Shown one piece after another: positions 23,099-32,306 of a DNA stretch of 34,117 bases. Origin of the DNA: RPQK01 sp041946865 (GTDB lineage Bacteria > Acidobacteriota > UBA6911 > RPQK01); assembly GCA_041946865.1 (NCBI GenBank), contig JBHGBF010000030.1, positions 1 through 34,117 of the forward strand, read 5' to 3'. Position 1 is the stretch's first letter; every line of letters starts with the position of its first letter. A program made the translations under genes and the position numbers. The notes beneath the pieces were generated by a model. It had not been told where the DNA came from. It saw only the letters and a program-made list of their open reading frames with translations, and made no database searches.

Positions 23099-25225
23099 AT
23101 GCTTCGGCCAAGACACTTCGCCGCGCCCGTGATGTTGGCAGTTCTTGTGGGTACACTCGCTTTCGGGCAGGATAAGGAAAAAATCAAGTACCTCACCCCC
23201 ACCTGGAAAGGTTCAACCGGTTTATTCAATCTGTCGCTCGCTGACACTCTTCGGCAGGGGGAATGGACGATCGGTGTCAACGGGATGAAGTTCAATCGCG
23301 AACCAGGGGACATCGATTTCACGATCTTCCCCGTTTCCTTCACACTAGGGCTTCACGACCGCCTGGAGATCTTCGGCTCATGGGAGGCCTACAAAAGGGT
23401 CAACGCCGACCAGATCATGGTACATAAAGTCAACAACCCGAACTTCCCGCAATTACCCGCCCGTCTGAGCAGCGGGATACAGGCATGGTACAACGACGCT
23501 CCTTTCATGGACGTGGGTTTCGGTGACGGGACGGGCGATCTGTGGACCGGCCTGAAACTGAACATTCTGTCAGAAAGAAGGGGCGGCCCGCTGGGGTTTG
23601 CCGTGCAGCCCATCGCCCGTTTTCACTTGACGGACAGCCGCGAGCATCTGGCTCGGGGGTTGACTGCCGGGGCCACTGATTACGGCGCCGATGCCATCCT
23701 CTCTAAAAACCTGAAAGGCGGTGGATACATTACGGGTAATGCCGGTATCCTCCTCGCTCAGGACGTTCATAACCTCGACCGCCAGAACCGGTTCAACTAT
23801 GGTGTCGGCTTTGATGCCCCCTTGGGGACTCTTAAGGCGCACGTGATCGGCGAGCTCGTTGGCAGCACTTTTTACTGCACCGATAATCCTCCCCTGGGAA
23901 ACCCTGTTTCCCCGCTCGATCTTTACGCCGGACTTCGGGTCCATCCGTCCAAGTGGATAGCCATTTCCGGCGCCTATAATCTCAACTTGCGGACCATCGA
24001 CGAAAGTCGATACGGGGTCGAGGCCACGGGCCGACATGGCTTCTTCGCGCAAGTGGCCCTCCAGCGCAAAATCAATCGGCCGCCGACAGTGGTATGCAGT
24101 GTCGACAAGCCCACGATCACCGGTTCGGCCGGAAATATCGAAGGCGACAAGGCCACTGTCAGGGTGACGGTTACCGACGAAGACGACGACACCCTCACGG
24201 TTAACTGGAGGACGAGCGGCGGCAAGTTGACACAACAGGAAAACGCCGCCGTCTTCGATTCCACAGGGGTTGCGCCCGGGAAGTACACGGTGACAGCTGA
24301 AGTGACCGACGGCGAGAACACCGCCAGTTGCACTTCCGACATCACCGTCGAAAAGCGCAAGCTGCCTCCGACGATCAGCTGCCAGCCCGGGACGGTGACT
24401 ATCATCGAGAATGAGTCGACGACCCTGCGGGCGACCGCCTCAGATCCCAACAACGATCCTCTGACGTACACGTGGACGGTCGACGGCCAGCCCGTCACCA
24501 ACAACCAGCCGGAGTTCGTGTTCGGCGCGACTGGCCGGACGATCGGCACTCACACGGTCGTAGTGACGGTGACCGACGTCGACGGCATGACGGCCAACTG
24601 TTCCTTCACCGTGACAATTAACCGCAGGCCGAATCGTCCGCCAACGGTGACCCTGTCGCTCGACAAGTCAGAGGCCTACGCGGGAGACACGATTACCGGT
24701 ACGGCGCAGGCCAGCGATCCGGACAATGACCCGCTGACTTACAGCTGGACCGTTGACGGACAGCAGCGGCCGGAGACCGGCAATACCATCACCATCAATA
24801 CGGCCGGTATGGCCGGCGGCAGCCACACCGTCACGGTCACCGTGCGTGACGATCGCGACGGCACCGCGACGGCCACACAGTCCTTCTCGCTGAGAGAGAA
24901 GGTGATCATCCAGATTAACCGCATCAGGCCTGACAATGTGGCCAAGGCGAAACTGGATGAGATCGCATTGAAACTGCAGCAGGATCCCCGTCTCAGAATG
25001 TCGATCACCGGGTACGACGATGACCGAAGCTCTGACAGAATAGCCGAGAGAAACGGCTTGCGCAGGGCGGAAGCCGTCAAGGACTACCTCGTCAGACAGC
25101 ACAAGATCGACGCCGCCCGGATTGACACGAAGAGTGGCGGAAAGACAAACCCGATCGCCGACAATGCGACCGCGGAAGGCCGCAGGCAGAATCGCCGCGT
25201 CGAGATCGAGTTGTTCGTGCCCTAG
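23099..25225 (+). CDS. OmpA-like outer-membrane protein with three Ig-like repeats
   Basis: A 708-residue protein starting with a signal peptide (about 23 residues, ending AFGQ). The N-terminal 340 residues are rich in beta-strand alternation (TLRQGEWTIGVNGMKF, LGLHDRLEIFGSWEAY, GVGFDAPLGTLKAHVIGEL) and probably form an outer-membrane barrel. Three PKD/Ig-like domains follow (about 345-430, 435-525 and 530-610), with recurrent SDPxNDPLTYxWTVDGQ words. The C-terminal OmpA domain (about 615-708) has ITGYDDDRSSD, RRAEAVKDYL and GRRQNRRVEIELFVP, the typical peptidoglycan-binding pattern. Start ATG 23099 follows GAGGAGGAGAG. It should link peptidoglycan to the outer membrane and expose or hold the Ig domains. 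Confidence 0.88.
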   Translation: MLRPRHFAAPVMLAVLVGTLAFGQDKEKIKYLTPTWKGSTGLFNLSLADTLRQGEWTIGVNGMKFNREPGDIDFTIFPVSFTLGLHDRLEIFGSWEAYKRVNADQIMVHKVNNPNFPQLPARLSSGIQAWYNDAPFMDVGFGDGTGDLWTGLKLNILSERRGGPLGFAVQPIARFHLTDSREHLARGLTAGATDYGADAILSKNLKGGGYITGNAGILLAQDVHNLDRQNRFNYGVGFDAPLGTLKAHVIGELVGSTFYCTDNPPLGNPVSPLDLYAGLRVHPSKWIAISGAYNLNLRTIDESRYGVEATGRHGFFAQVALQRKINRPPTVVCSVDKPTITGSAGNIEGDKATVRVTVTDEDDDTLTVNWRTSGGKLTQQENAAVFDSTGVAPGKYTVTAEVTDGENTASCTSDITVEKRKLPPTISCQPGTVTIIENESTTLRATASDPNNDPLTYTWTVDGQPVTNNQPEFVFGATGRTIGTHTVVVTVTDVDGMTANCSFTVTINRRPNRPPTVTLSLDKSEAYAGDTITGTAQASDPDNDPLTYSWTVDGQQRPETGNTITINTAGMAGGSHTVTVTVRDDRDGTATATQSFSLREKVIIQINRIRPDNVAKAKLDEIALKLQQDPRLRMSITGYDDDRSSDRIAERNGLRRAEAVKDYLVRQHKIDAARIDTKSGGKTNPIADNATAEGRRQNRRVEIELFVP

Positions 25226-25346
25226 TGGTGAAATGAATATCCGGCAACGTTCCGGCACCGACCGATTGATCTCCACTTTCGTGGGATGAATCGGCGAGTG
25301 CCGGGCCTCGGATGTGCTTTCGCTTACGTGTTCATCATGTTGTAAT

Positions 25347-25380
25347 AAGGCGATGGCGTCTTTGCCACCGCCTTTTTTTT
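25347..25380 (+). terminator. Intrinsic terminator after the OmpA-like gene
   Basis: GGCGATGGC (25349-25357) pairs with GCCACCGCC (25364-25372) with one A-C mismatch and a 6-base loop, flanked by AA/TT and followed by eight T (25373-25380). It is the clearest intrinsic terminator in the window. Confidence 0.85.
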
Positions 25381-25412
25381 ATGCGCTGACGTTGCTTTTT
25401 TTATGCGCCGAC
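25374..25412 (+). repeat. 17-base direct repeat at the start of the beta-propeller gene
   Basis: TTTTTTTATGCGCTGAC (25374-25390) and TTTTTTTATGCGCCGAC (25396-25412) differ at one base and lie 22 bases apart. The second copy carries the start codon of the next gene; in the first the ATG is followed by a TGA. The first copy also includes the terminator T run. Confidence 0.8.
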
Positions 25413-27355
25413 AATCGATCATCATTTGCCACCTTGTCGTTGTTGCATCACTGCTCCCGGTCTGCGCGGAGCCTGCCATTGTGACCCTCGGACCGTTTGG
25501 CGGCGACGTCCGCTCCCTGGCGGTCCATCCGGATAAACCGGACCGTTTCTTTCTCGGGACCGCCGATGGACAAATCTACGTTTCCGAAAACCGAGGGGGC
25601 GAGTGGAAGAGATTGAGCCCGGGGCTGGGCCGCAGGGACCTCGTCGTCGACAATATCGTCTGCCAGCCGGATAACGCAGACGTGCTCTATGCCGCCACCT
25701 GGGAGCTGAAGAACAGCCAGGGGTGGCTTTTCCGGAGCAGGGACGCCGGACAAAAGTGGGAGAGCATTCCGCTGGGGCCGCATCACAGCTCCATTCGCGC
25801 AATCGCCATAGCGCCGTCCGATCCCCAAGTACTGGCTATCGGCATCCCCGATGGAGTTCTGCTCAGCACGGATGGCGGAAATCGATGGGAAAGAATCTCC
25901 CGGGGATATCGCAGCCTTTATAACGTCGAGTCTATGGCGTTCAACCCGCGGGACTCTAACACGCTCTATGTCGGAACCTGGCACTTAGGGTTCAAAACCA
26001 CCAACCTGGGCCGGCAATGGGAGGCCATCCACGAAGGGATGGTCACTGACAGCGACATGTTTTCCCTGCTCGTAAACCCCCATAATCCGGAGAACCTCTA
26101 CGCCAGCGCGTGCACCGGTGTTTACCGCTCCGACAATGGAGGAGCCAGCTGGACAAAGCTGAAAAACGGGCTTCCGAAAGATGCCAACCGGACCAGGACG
26201 CTGTTGATCGACCCGCTTGATCCGACAGTCGTTTACGCGGGGACCACGGTCGGCTTGTTTGTCACCCACGACGGCGGGGCGAGCTGGAAAATCCTCGTGC
26301 CCGGCGTAGTCGTCAACACCATTGCAGTTCATCCCTCGGATAACCAGGTCATCCTCGTGGGGACCGACGATGCCGGTGTCATCCGGAGCCTGGACGGAGG
26401 ACGCTCTTTCGAACCTGCCAACATCGGCTTCATCTATCGCCAGATCACTGACCTTGCCGTCTCTTCACACGCTTCTGCCCAGGTCTATGCCGCCATCGCC
26501 TCCGACCGGACCTATGGTGGATTCTTCTTTTCGGCAGACCGCGGGCGGACTTGGGAAAGCTACAACGAGGGACTCGGCGAGGCGGTTGACTCGATTACTT
26601 CGATCCTGGCCTCGCCCGTTACCCAGTCGGTGCTCCTCGGTACGACTCAGGGGGTCTATATCGGAATTCCCGGGGAGAAACCGTGGACGAGAATCGGGCT
26701 GACACGCCAGCTTCGAGTCCTCGACCTGGCCGCCGGTCCGGGAGAAGACATTACTTACATTGCCGCCGAATCAGGCGCCTATGAGCTGAACCTCCGGCTT
26801 CAGACTCTGCATCGAATGGTAATCCCGGTCTATAAAGGCAGGATCAACACGGTGCTTTTTGATCGCAGTTCGGGGCAGCTTTTTGCGGGCGGGGAGACGG
26901 GGCTTTTTCGCTCGAAAGACGCCGGCAAGAGCTGGTCTATGAAAGTCCGCGGACTTCCCTACACTCCGGTTCATTCGCTGGAAAAGAGTGGACGTCGGAT
27001 TCTGTGCGGAACCAGGCAGGGTCTCTTCTACACGGAGGATTACGGCGAGCTGTGGGCGCCGGGAAAAGGGGTCTTTCCGCTGGATATCATGACAATCAGC
27101 ACAAATCCGTCGCGCAACTCCGAGGTCTTTGCCGCGGATTTCCTGGTGGGCTATCTCTTTATGAGTCACGACGGAGGTGTCACCTGGGATGTCCTCAATG
27201 CCTTGAACACCCGATCGCGGATCTCGAGCCTCGCCTTCAGCCCCGCCGGCGAACTGCTGGCTGGAACTCTGTCCGAAGGGGTGTACCTGATCGAAGAGCT
27301 TCCGCCTCCGGTTCTGGCGGCAGGAACCGACAGCGACCGAGGTGGCGAGCATTAA
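25403..27355 (+). CDS. Secreted BNR/Ycf48-type beta-propeller protein
   Basis: A 650-residue protein with a Sec signal (MRRQSIIICHLVVVASLLPVCA). The body repeats the VPS10/BNR Asp-box theme: SENRGGEWKRL, SRDAGQKWESI, STDGGNRWERI, SDNGGASWTKL, THDGGASWKIL, SADRGRTWESY, SKDAGKSWSM and SHDGGVTWDVL, each before a Leu/Phe-rich strand. This should fold as a beta-propeller of two or more blades groups, used in other families for ligand binding or glycoside cleavage; no sialidase-type active-site set is evident. The start is 22 bases after a terminator and there is no ribosome-binding site, so expression may rely on readthrough or a cryptic promoter. A small membrane protein gene follows after 9 bases. 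Confidence 0.85.
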   Translation: MRRQSIIICHLVVVASLLPVCAEPAIVTLGPFGGDVRSLAVHPDKPDRFFLGTADGQIYVSENRGGEWKRLSPGLGRRDLVVDNIVCQPDNADVLYAATWELKNSQGWLFRSRDAGQKWESIPLGPHHSSIRAIAIAPSDPQVLAIGIPDGVLLSTDGGNRWERISRGYRSLYNVESMAFNPRDSNTLYVGTWHLGFKTTNLGRQWEAIHEGMVTDSDMFSLLVNPHNPENLYASACTGVYRSDNGGASWTKLKNGLPKDANRTRTLLIDPLDPTVVYAGTTVGLFVTHDGGASWKILVPGVVVNTIAVHPSDNQVILVGTDDAGVIRSLDGGRSFEPANIGFIYRQITDLAVSSHASAQVYAAIASDRTYGGFFFSADRGRTWESYNEGLGEAVDSITSILASPVTQSVLLGTTQGVYIGIPGEKPWTRIGLTRQLRVLDLAAGPGEDITYIAAESGAYELNLRLQTLHRMVIPVYKGRINTVLFDRSSGQLFAGGETGLFRSKDAGKSWSMKVRGLPYTPVHSLEKSGRRILCGTRQGLFYTEDYGELWAPGKGVFPLDIMTISTNPSRNSEVFAADFLVGYLFMSHDGGVTWDVLNALNTRSRISSLAFSPAGELLAGTLSEGVYLIEELPPPVLAAGTDSDRGGEH

Positions 27356-27364
27356 GGTTGGCGC

Positions 27365-27838
27365 ATGAACATCCCCATCTCATACGGGTATCTCCTGGGT
27401 GCTACTCTGACTGCGGGCGTCATCATTCTCCTGGTTGTCTTCTTTCGCCATAAGCTGGCCGTAAGGGTCGCCGAATGTCCGTTCCCGCCAGACACCCACC
27501 AGTTGCGAGAGCATGAGTTTTACACGGAATACCTGATGCCGATGCTCGTATTTGAACGAGATTACCCCTCCTTCATCGCCATCCTCAGCCTGGTGATCTC
27601 ACGGTTTCCGATCTCTCGCTTTACCACTCAGGAGGAAGTCCGCTCGGCTCTGGCATTCCTTCGCGAGGCCAGCTTCAAAGGGGGAGACCCCAGAGAGATT
27701 TCAAACGTCATGTGTGTGGTCGTGAACGCTTTCGTCAATGACCCGGACGTGGAGTACGAGCTCCGGCTGAAGCTGCCCGAACTCCTCAACAGATTTCTCG
27801 ATGAAGTCTCCAGCACCACAAGCTGGGCGCCCGCTTAA
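27365..27838 (+). CDS. Small membrane protein of unknown family
   Basis: A 157-residue product with one N-terminal transmembrane helix (about residues 8-27, YGYLLGATLTAGVIILLVVFF) and a cytosolic or periplasmic helical domain of about 125 residues. I do not recognise a family. It begins 9 bases after the beta-propeller gene and is presumably its operon partner, perhaps an anchor or partner protein. The stop lies within a 5-bp stem (CCCGC...GCGGG) before the convergent RDD gene. Confidence 0.65.
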   Translation: MNIPISYGYLLGATLTAGVIILLVVFFRHKLAVRVAECPFPPDTHQLREHEFYTEYLMPMLVFERDYPSFIAILSLVISRFPISRFTTQEEVRSALAFLREASFKGGDPREISNVMCVVVNAFVNDPDVEYELRLKLPELLNRFLDEVSSTTSWAPA

Positions 27839-27883
27839 CGCGGGGACGCTGACGCCAGGCCGCTCGCAGTTCCGCCCCTTGGC

Positions 27884-28768
27884 CTAGCTCGCAACGATTT
27901 TCGTCTTGGACAACCGGTCGTGGAGAGCCCGGCATTCCGAATCGAATAGCGCCGGAATCAGGCCGAGTACGGTGGCAACCACGGGAAGGAAAAGCACGAT
28001 TCGGATGACGACCGAAACGAACGGCGGATCCTCGGAATCCTCTCCGGACAGCTCAAGATCCGTAGCCGACATGCCGGGCGTCCGGCCGGCCGTCCAGAAA
28101 AAGTATAGCGAGTTCAAAAAATAAAAACTCAGGGCCAGGAAAAACCAAGAGTGAGTAGCCGAGGGCGAGAAGAAATCGAGATTCAGAAACCAGCAGGCCG
28201 CAAACACAAAGACCATAGCGGTTGCGACGGGAAGCAGCAGGTCGAGAATCCCTGCCAGCACCCTCGAAAAAAGGATTTCCTTGGATACGGCTGGGCGGGC
28301 CTCCTTTTCGGGTCGCGCCTTGGACGTCGCGACACGTTCTACCAGCGGCTCCAAGCTTAACGCCTGCTGTGCGGGTCGCTTGAGGAAGGCAGAGTCCGGG
28401 CCGACATCTCGGCTTTCGGCATCGACAGTGCCCGCGGCTGTATCAGGGGCGGCGGCTTCCGGCGGCGAGCTGACCCTCGTCGCTTCCGATGCCACCAGGC
28501 CGGGAATATCGGGTAGGAAGATGTCATCAACCAGGCGCTCAGCCTCTACCATGTCAGGCAGTTTCTCGCGCGCCAGCTCAAACTTCCTTTCCAGCTGGTA
28601 TCGCCACCTCGCCGTTTCGCTTTCACTCGCCGAATTGTAGAACTCCGCGGTAATGACAGGCTCCTCCGCCGGTGGCTGTTTGCTCCCTGTCCGAAAACTC
28701 GCCCTGGTCTCATACCCGCAAGGACAACGGCGGGTAACCATGACCTTTCCGCACCGAGGACAAATCAC
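27884..28768 (-). CDS. Zinc-ribbon RDD family membrane protein
   Basis: A 294-residue protein beginning with a zinc ribbon (MICPRCGKVMVTRRCPCGYE, four Cys). A low-complexity cytosolic linker (about residues 25-165) leads into an RDD domain with membrane helices (FSRVLAGILDLLLPVATAMVFVF, ALSFYFLNSLYFFWTAG, VVIRIVLFLPVVATVLG), the GRTPGM turn, and the end motif CRALHDRLSKTKIV. RDD proteins are of unclear transport function. It starts with GTG 28768 and shares a divergent gap of 96 bases with the M29 gene. TAACAT/TATGCT words on the minus strand upstream may be its -10 region. Confidence 0.83.
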   Translation of the reverse strand: MICPRCGKVMVTRRCPCGYETRASFRTGSKQPPAEEPVITAEFYNSASESETARWRYQLERKFELAREKLPDMVEAERLVDDIFLPDIPGLVASEATRVSSPPEAAAPDTAAGTVDAESRDVGPDSAFLKRPAQQALSLEPLVERVATSKARPEKEARPAVSKEILFSRVLAGILDLLLPVATAMVFVFAACWFLNLDFFSPSATHSWFFLALSFYFLNSLYFFWTAGRTPGMSATDLELSGEDSEDPPFVSVVIRIVLFLPVVATVLGLIPALFDSECRALHDRLSKTKIVAS

Positions 28769-28864
28769 GGGAAGTCATGTTAGCATAGCCCGACCGGAAT
28801 CGACCATACGCTTCTAACCGCCTGAAAGGCATCGGGGGGAACCGGACACGAATCGGAGGCGAAC

Positions 28865-29833
28865 ATGTCTGAAAACCCGGAATTGCTTTCCGCCTCGTTA
28901 ATTGCCGTCCGTGACTGCATGGGCGCAAAGCCGGGCGAACGCATCCTGATTGTCACCGACGAGCCGATGCGCTCGATAGCCAACTCCCTGCACCAGGCCG
29001 CCCGCCAACTTGGCCACGAAGTCCTCCTCGTCGAAATGCTCCCGCGGAGAACGAACGGCGAGGAACCTCCTCAGCCGGTGGCGCAACTGATGCAGCAATT
29101 CGACATCGCTTTCTGCCCCACCTCGAAATCACTGACTCATACCGATTCCCGGAGGGCCGCGTCAGAGGCCGGTGTCCGCATTGCTACGCTTCCGGGCGTC
29201 ACTGAAGCCATCATGATCCGCTGCATGAACGCCGATTACCGCGCGATTGCCCGGCGCACCCACTCTCTGTGCCGGCTCATGGAAGCCACGCAGACCATCA
29301 GGGTGACGGCTCCGGCCGGAACGGACGTGGTTCTGCCGATAGCGGGGCGGACCGCCCATGCGAGCTCCGGCCTTTTCACCGAGCGCGGGCAGTGGGGAAA
29401 CCTGCCCACCGGGGAAGCCTACCTGGCGCCGCTCGAAGACCAGTCTGCCGGCGTGGTCGTCGTCGACGGATCAATGGCCGGGATCGGGATGGTCCGCACC
29501 CCGATACACATCGAAGTGGAAGCAGGATATGCAAAGACAATCCGCGGCGGAGAAGAAGCCGACCGGCTCAAACAGCTCCTCGAGCCTCATGGCCGGCCTG
29601 GCCGCAACGTCGCCGAGTTCGGTATCGGGACAAACGACAGGGCCATTCTGTCCGGCAATATTCTGGAAGACGAGAAGGTCCAGGGGACTATTCACATCGC
29701 GTTTGGCGACAACAAATCGATGGGCGGAACCGTCCGTGTGGCGAGCCACCTGGACGGCCTCGTCACCCACCCGACCGCCTGGTTCGACGACCGCAAAGTC
29801 ATGGCGGACGGCACACTCTTACTTGATGATTAA
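28865..29833 (+). CDS. M29-family aminopeptidase
   Basis: A 322-residue putative leucyl aminopeptidase of the thermophilic (M29) metallopeptidase family. Key segments are PTGEAYLAP, AEFGIGTNDRA, NILEDEKVQGTIHIAFGDN, SHLDGLV and WFDDRKVMADG, which hold the metal ligands and catalytic glutamates. These enzymes release N-terminal residues in the cytoplasm; no signal peptide is present. GGAGG before ATG 28865 sets the start. The GH172-type gene follows after 11 bases, so the two are probably co-transcribed. Confidence 0.88.
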   Translation: MSENPELLSASLIAVRDCMGAKPGERILIVTDEPMRSIANSLHQAARQLGHEVLLVEMLPRRTNGEEPPQPVAQLMQQFDIAFCPTSKSLTHTDSRRAASEAGVRIATLPGVTEAIMIRCMNADYRAIARRTHSLCRLMEATQTIRVTAPAGTDVVLPIAGRTAHASSGLFTERGQWGNLPTGEAYLAPLEDQSAGVVVVDGSMAGIGMVRTPIHIEVEAGYAKTIRGGEEADRLKQLLEPHGRPGRNVAEFGIGTNDRAILSGNILEDEKVQGTIHIAFGDNKSMGGTVRVASHLDGLVTHPTAWFDDRKVMADGTLLLDD

Positions 29834-29844
29834 CGGAGGTTGAG

Positions 29845-30996
29845 ATGCGCTATTACTCGATTGCTGCTCTTGTTCTTATGACCGGCTTCGCGGCAGGTTC
29901 TTATGCCCAGGAAAAGCCCGGATTCGACGGCCTCCATATGAGCCTCGGCAATCTGTCGCGACTCTCTCACGCTCAGACCCGTTCAATCAGCCCCGAAAAT
30001 TTCACCGGCGAGAAAGGAAAGGGTGGAATGGCGATCGAGGGGACAGGAAAGAACGCGGCGCGTGACCTCGGGCAGGGATGGAAGGTATCACCCTCCATCC
30101 ACATTGAACCCAAACAAACCTTTACGCTTGCAGAAATCCAGGGTCCGGGAGCGATCCAGCACATCTGGATGACCCCCACCGGGGATTGGCGCTTCTCGAT
30201 CTTGAGGATCTATTGGGATGGCGAGACGGCGCCGTCGGTCGAAGCGCCGGTCGGCGACTTTTTCGCCTCCGGCTGGGGCAAGTACGCACAGCTGTCCTCG
30301 CTCGCCGTGTGCGTCAATCCAGGTAGCGCCTTCAACTGCTACTGGGAGATGCCCTTCCGCAAATCGTGCAGGATTACGATGGAGAACATTGCCAGTCAGC
30401 GCATGACCCTGTACTATCAGGTCGACTACACGCTGACGCCGGTGCCAGAGGACGCCGGCTACTTCCACGCCCGCTTTAACAGGGTCAATCCCTTACCCTA
30501 CAAGACGGATTACGTGATTCTGGACGGGGTGAAAGGCTGGGGCCATTACGTCGGCACTTACATGGCCTGGGGGGTGAACAACTCCGGCTGGTGGGGCGAA
30601 GGGGAGATCAAGTTCTTCATCGACGGCGACGGGCAGTTCCCCACGATCTGTGGGACCGGTACCGAGGACTATTTTTGCGGCTCCTACAATTTCGAAAACC
30701 GCGACACCAAACAGTACCAGGAATTCACGACACCTTACTCGGGGCTCTCCCAGGTGATCCGGCCTGACGGCGTCTACAATTCCCAGCAGAGGTTCGGCCT
30801 GTATCGCTGGCATGTCGTCGATCCCATCCGTTTTGAAAAGGATCTGAAGGTCACGATTCAGGCGCTCGGCTGGCGTTCGGACGGCCGCTATCTTCCGCTT
30901 CGCGATGATATTGCCTCGGTCGCCTACTGGTACCAGGCCGAGCCGCATAACCCCTTCCCGAAGCTGCCGGACAAGGATGATCTGGAGATCCGGTGA
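29845..30996 (+). CDS. Secreted DUF2961 / GH172-type glycoside hydrolase
   Basis: A 383-residue protein with a signal peptide (about residues 1-22, ending GSYAQ). It has the DUF2961 core: GAIQHIWMTPTGDWRFSILRIYWDGE, PVGDFFA, YWEMPFRKSCRITMENI and GTGTEDYFCGSYNFE. The last glutamate lies in the conserved catalytic region of GH172 enzymes, which include difructose dianhydride synthases and alpha-D-arabinofuranosidases. The substrate here is unknown. ATG 29845 follows CGGAGG. The pairing with an aminopeptidase suggests an extracellular-nutrient operon but is only positional. Confidence 0.85.
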   Translation: MRYYSIAALVLMTGFAAGSYAQEKPGFDGLHMSLGNLSRLSHAQTRSISPENFTGEKGKGGMAIEGTGKNAARDLGQGWKVSPSIHIEPKQTFTLAEIQGPGAIQHIWMTPTGDWRFSILRIYWDGETAPSVEAPVGDFFASGWGKYAQLSSLAVCVNPGSAFNCYWEMPFRKSCRITMENIASQRMTLYYQVDYTLTPVPEDAGYFHARFNRVNPLPYKTDYVILDGVKGWGHYVGTYMAWGVNNSGWWGEGEIKFFIDGDGQFPTICGTGTEDYFCGSYNFENRDTKQYQEFTTPYSGLSQVIRPDGVYNSQQRFGLYRWHVVDPIRFEKDLKVTIQALGWRSDGRYLPLRDDIASVAYWYQAEPHNPFPKLPDKDDLEIR

Positions 30997-31148
30997 TCTG
31001 AGATCGCATTATCGCCGCGCACGAACCCGCAGGGCTCGCCGGAATCGCGTCCAGTGGTAACCCCTCAGTCTTCGTCCGGCGAGGCTCCGCACTGTCCCTT
31101 CCTGGTTTTGTCACGCTAATCACCAGAAATCACGCCATTTCCGTGGCA

Positions 31149-31167
31149 TATAAGAGAAACCGGTTTC
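31149..31167 (+). promoter_or_regulatory. Possible -10 box and 12-base palindrome before the HDOD gene
   Basis: TATAAG (31149-31154) is followed directly by the perfect palindrome GAAACCGGTTTC (31156-31167). The palindrome would overlap the start site and could be an operator. No convincing -35 is present. Confidence 0.35.
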
Positions 31168-31195
31168 CCGGGACGGAAAAGTGGGAGGCTAGAGA

Positions 31196-32044
31196 ATGGG
31201 TTCCTTTCGTGACCGCGCTGAGTGGATAGCAGCAGAAGCAGAGGACATCCCCACCCTTCATGAGGTCGCGTGGAAAGTTCTGAAGACGGTCTCGGACCGC
31301 CCTGCCGATGTCCAGGATCTGGAACGACTGGTCAGCCGCGATCAGCCGCTTACCGCCAAGATTCTCCGCATCGCCAACTCGCGTTGGCTGGGCGGGCGAC
31401 AACCCGTGTCGACTCTGCGCCAGGCAATCACGGTCCTGGGCACCCGTCGCCTGCGCTCACTGGTTCTCGCCGCTTCGATTGACGGTGTCGTTCGGTCGCG
31501 AGCGATGAAGAACCGGCACATGTGGGAACACGCGCTTGCCGTGGCGGTCGCCTCAGAGCTATTGGCCGAGGAGACTCATTATCCGGACCGCCAGGAAGCC
31601 TTTGTCTGCGGTCTTCTCCATGACCTCGGGAAAGCCGTTCTGGAAAAGAGCCTGGCTAGCGAATATCAGCAAGTGCTTGACCGTGTCTATAACGAGCACA
31701 TCTGGGCAATCGAGGCGGAACGGGCGATTCTGGGCTTTGATCATGCGGCCGTGGGAGCCTTGGTTGCTCGAAAGTGGAACCTGCCGGCCGTGCTGGAGGA
31801 GGTCGTCAGGGAGCACCACACTCCCGCCTCTGCCACCCTCGACCCTTATCTTTGCGCCATCGTGAGCTTCGCCGACGGCCTCTGTGTCCGAGAGGGCATC
31901 GGGCCGTCCCAACGGCCCGAGATCGACATGTCTTCCCTGGCAGCGGCCTCGATCCTCGGGATGAAGCCCGCGTCGCTCGCAAGGACCACCCAGGCTGTCG
32001 CCACCCGATTCCAGGAAGACAAACGACTCTTCGGGCTGAACTAG
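31196..32044 (+). CDS. HDOD-domain signalling protein
   Basis: A 282-residue single-domain HDOD protein (about residues 15-210): IPTLHEVAWKVLKTVSDR, LVSRDQPLTAKILRIANS, AITVLGTRRLRSLVL, FVCGLLHDLGKAVL. The HD motif is kept (HDLGK), which many HDOD proteins lose, so activity is open. HDOD proteins typically modulate two-component or motility signalling. GGGAGG just before ATG 31196 is a clear ribosome-binding site. A TATAAG box and a 12-base palindrome (31156-31167) lie upstream. Confidence 0.88.
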   Translation: MGSFRDRAEWIAAEAEDIPTLHEVAWKVLKTVSDRPADVQDLERLVSRDQPLTAKILRIANSRWLGGRQPVSTLRQAITVLGTRRLRSLVLAASIDGVVRSRAMKNRHMWEHALAVAVASELLAEETHYPDRQEAFVCGLLHDLGKAVLEKSLASEYQQVLDRVYNEHIWAIEAERAILGFDHAAVGALVARKWNLPAVLEEVVREHHTPASATLDPYLCAIVSFADGLCVREGIGPSQRPEIDMSSLAAASILGMKPASLARTTQAVATRFQEDKRLFGLN

Positions 32045-32087
32045 CCTGTAGTAATGTGTTTCCGCCGCAGGACCGCCCACATTTCCT

Positions 32088-32207
32088 GAAGCAATCTTGC
32101 TTCCCGCTACTCCCACCTCCCCGCCCGCCGTAGTCTATAACCGCCCCAAACCGCCCTCGGCGATCTTGCTTGAAATAGTGTCTACTATCCGTTATGAAGC
32201 AAGATTG
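32088..32207. repeat. Inverted and direct ATCTTGCTT repeats before the DUF2442 gene
   Basis: CAATCTTGCTTC (32092-32103) is the exact reverse complement of GAAGCAAGATTG (32196-32207), and a third related unit, GATCTTGCTTGA, starts at 32162. The first copy is itself a 6-bp hairpin (GAAGCA...TGCTTC, 32088-32103). It may be an autoregulatory operator or a repeat scar. Confidence 0.5.
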
Positions 32208-32306
32208 TGGAACGAAGTAATAGTCAGGCCGAATCTGACACGGCTACAGGAGCGACTTCGAGGCACGGAAGCCGCTTCGGCCGGTCGCACCGTTGGAGTA
32301 AGTCGT

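Noticed and set aside
27829..27886. Terminator between the small membrane protein and RDD genes
   Set aside because: Only 5-bp stems and no T run; too weak to call.
32097..32306. 70-residue N-terminal extension of the DUF2442 frame
   Set aside because: It crosses the inverted repeats, is unlike the family, and ATG 32307 has its own GGAG site.
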